The position numbers were made by a program, and so were the translations under genes. A stretch of 25,271 nucleotides of DNA from CANHEE01 sp049316985 (GTDB lineage: Bacteria > Bacteroidota > Bacteroidia > Chitinophagales > Saprospiraceae), in contig JBMOJB010000036.1 in assembly GCA_049316985.1 (NCBI GenBank), positions 1-25,271 on the forward strand. Direction: 5' to 3'. Below the pieces are notes generated by a model. The model worked only from the letters and a program-made list of their open reading frames with translations, did no database searches and was not told where the DNA came from. Within the stretch, counting starts at the first letter, position 1; the number at the start of each line of letters is the position of its first letter. Of this stretch, positions 23,937 to 25,271 are shown one piece after another.

Positions 23937-23941
23937 AACAT

Positions 23942-25114
23942 ATGGATATCTTTAAAGAAGCCCTGGAACTCCACAAAAAATTAGAAGGGAAGATTGAAAC
24001 GGGCTTAAAAATGGATATTACTACGGCAGAAGAGCTGTCGCTGGTCTATTCTCCCGGTGTCGCACAACCTTGCCTCGAAATTGCAAAAAATCCGGAAACA
24101 GTTTACGACTACACCATCAAGAAAAATACTGTCGCGATAATCAGCGATGGATCAGCTGTATTAGGCCTTGGAAATATCGGACCATTAGCAGCGATTCCGG
24201 TTATGGAAGGAAAAGCAATGTTGTTCAAAAAATTTGCGCAGCTCAATGCATTTCCAATTTGTCTGGATACCCAGAATGTGGATGAAATTGTAGAAACCAT
24301 CACCCGCATTGCTCCTGTTTTTGGAGGAATTAACCTTGAAGATATTTCTGCTCCCCGTTGCTTTGAGATTGAAGACAGGCTGCAAGATCTAGGTATTCCC
24401 GTATTTCACGATGATCAACATGGTACAGCAATAGTTGTTCTTGCAGGATTAATAAATGCCGCAAAAGTAGTTGGAAAGAGCATTTTTAACTTAAAAATAG
24501 TAATTAACGGTGCCGGTGCCGCAGGAGGAGCTATATGCAGACTGCTAAAATGTATTGGCGATGCTGAAACGCAAGCTTGCACATCAGTAAAGGAAATAAT
24601 TATCGTTGATCGAAGTGGTATCTTACACAAGAGCAGACCCGGTCTAACCAAAGAAAAAATTAAATTACTGGACTATACAAATGAAACCGGCACTCATGGT
24701 TCACTAAGGGATGCGTTGAGAGGTGCGGATGTGTTTATTGGTGTGAGTGTAAAAAACTTACTAACCAAAGAAGACATCGAAGTAATGGCACCTAAACCAA
24801 TCATCTTTGCATTGGCTAATCCGACACCGGAGATCATGCCCGAAGAAGCATTCAAAGGTGGAGCAGCAGTGGTCGCAACCGGTAGAAGCGACATGCCTAA
24901 TCAAGTTAATAATGTACTGGGGTTCCCTGGTATTTTCAAAGGTGCGCTGGAAGCTAAAGCAACAAAAATTACTTTCGCTATGAAACTAGCGGCCGCATAT
25001 GCAATTGCAGATTCTATTGAAAATCCGACTTTCGACCACATCATTCCATCATCATTAGATATGAGTATTCCGTTGAAAGTGGCAGAAGCAGTTAGAAATG
25101 CGGTTACAGAATAA
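23942..25114 (+). CDS. Malic enzyme, NAD(P)-dependent, short form
   Basis: A 390-residue oxidative decarboxylase turning malate into pyruvate and CO2. Key residues are Tyr36 (VYSPGVAQP), Lys91 (MEGKAMLFK), the metal ligands Glu133 and Asp134 (NLEDI) with Asp158 (HDDQHGTA), the dinucleotide-binding GAGAAG (190-195), and ANPTPEI. The length corresponds to the short bacterial malic enzyme without the C-terminal phosphotransacetylase-like domain of MaeB. It does not continue past 25114 in any frame as such a domain. The NAD or NADP preference cannot be decided with confidence. With pckA it can balance C4 acids against pyruvate/PEP. Heptamer arrays abut both its start and its stop codon. Confidence 0.95.
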   Translation: MDIFKEALELHKKLEGKIETGLKMDITTAEELSLVYSPGVAQPCLEIAKNPETVYDYTIKKNTVAIISDGSAVLGLGNIGPLAAIPVMEGKAMLFKKFAQLNAFPICLDTQNVDEIVETITRIAPVFGGINLEDISAPRCFEIEDRLQDLGIPVFHDDQHGTAIVVLAGLINAAKVVGKSIFNLKIVINGAGAAGGAICRLLKCIGDAETQACTSVKEIIIVDRSGILHKSRPGLTKEKIKLLDYTNETGTHGSLRDALRGADVFIGVSVKNLLTKEDIEVMAPKPIIFALANPTPEIMPEEAFKGGAAVVATGRSDMPNQVNNVLGFPGIFKGALEAKATKITFAMKLAAAYAIADSIENPTFDHIIPSSLDMSIPLKVAEAVRNAVTE

Positions 25115-25177
25115 TTGAAAGTTGAAAATTGAAATGTGAAATGTGAAAAGTGAAAAGTGAAAAGTGAAAATTTGAAA
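25114..25177. repeat. TTGAAA/GTGAAA heptamer array starting on the malic enzyme stop codon
   Basis: Eight contiguous 7-bp units starting with the last base of the stop codon: ATTGAAA, GTTGAAA, ATTGAAA, TGTGAAA twice, AGTGAAA three times, followed by an 8-bp ATTTGAAA. No hairpin or gene is visible in the remaining sequence to the window end. Confidence 0.85.
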
Positions 25178-25271
25178 TACATTTAATTAATAAAACAGGC
25201 AAAATAGGCTCAACAATTAATTCTTAATTCTACTTTTAGACTTTAAATAATTGAGTTAATATATTGATATA

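Overview
The window looks like an ordinary chromosomal stretch of a Bacteroidota bacterium, possibly of the Saprospiria/Chitinophagia side (low confidence on the class). The reasons are an outer-membrane protein of the DUF5686 type with a carboxypeptidase-like regulatory domain, the absence of clear Shine-Dalgarno sequences, several -7 elements of the TAnnTTTG type typical of the Bacteroidota housekeeping sigma factor, a low G+C content, and Bacteroidota-like versions of metF, fabI and lptB. No phage, transposase, CRISPR array, rRNA or tRNA gene is visible.

Layout. 1-6046, all minus strand: lepA (translation GTPase), a large DUF5686 outer-membrane protein, and a dienelactone hydrolase family gene split by a frameshift. 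6234-8871, plus: recQ helicase and a lipoprotein cytochrome c. 9012-12621, minus: a four-gene run fabI > PH-domain membrane protein > MBL-fold hydrolase > MFS transporter. 12968-16764, plus: the tight operon pckA - gabD - lptB. 16766-19662, minus: gamma-glutamyltransferase and a GH25 lysozyme. 19752-25114, plus: a class-3-type aldehyde dehydrogenase, metF, an acetyl-CoA acetyltransferase and an NAD(P)-dependent malic enzyme.

The genes are mostly central metabolism. Malic enzyme and PEP carboxykinase both link C4 acids to the pyruvate/PEP node. The succinate-semialdehyde dehydrogenase feeds succinate into the TCA cycle, the thiolase handles acetoacetyl-CoA, FabI completes fatty-acid elongation cycles, and MetF makes methyl-THF. 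LptB, the DUF5686 protein, GGT and the lysozyme concern the envelope.

The unusual content lies between the genes. Most intergenic gaps hold short tandem arrays of 7-bp (sometimes 8-bp) A+T-rich units such as AATTCGT, CAATTTT, AATTGTC, AGTGAAA and TTGATCA. The arrays often start on a stop codon or end a few bases before a start codon, and several are paired with or interrupted by small hairpins with 3-nt TTC/GAA/GTA loops. Two copies of one such composite element (8138-8197 and 18640-18699) are 58/60 identical in opposite orientation, and both sit directly after a gene's stop codon in the same orientation relative to that gene. In at least two genes the array encodes the last codons of the protein. 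I regard this heptamer-plus-hairpin family as the best candidate here for something under-described; its function is unknown to me.
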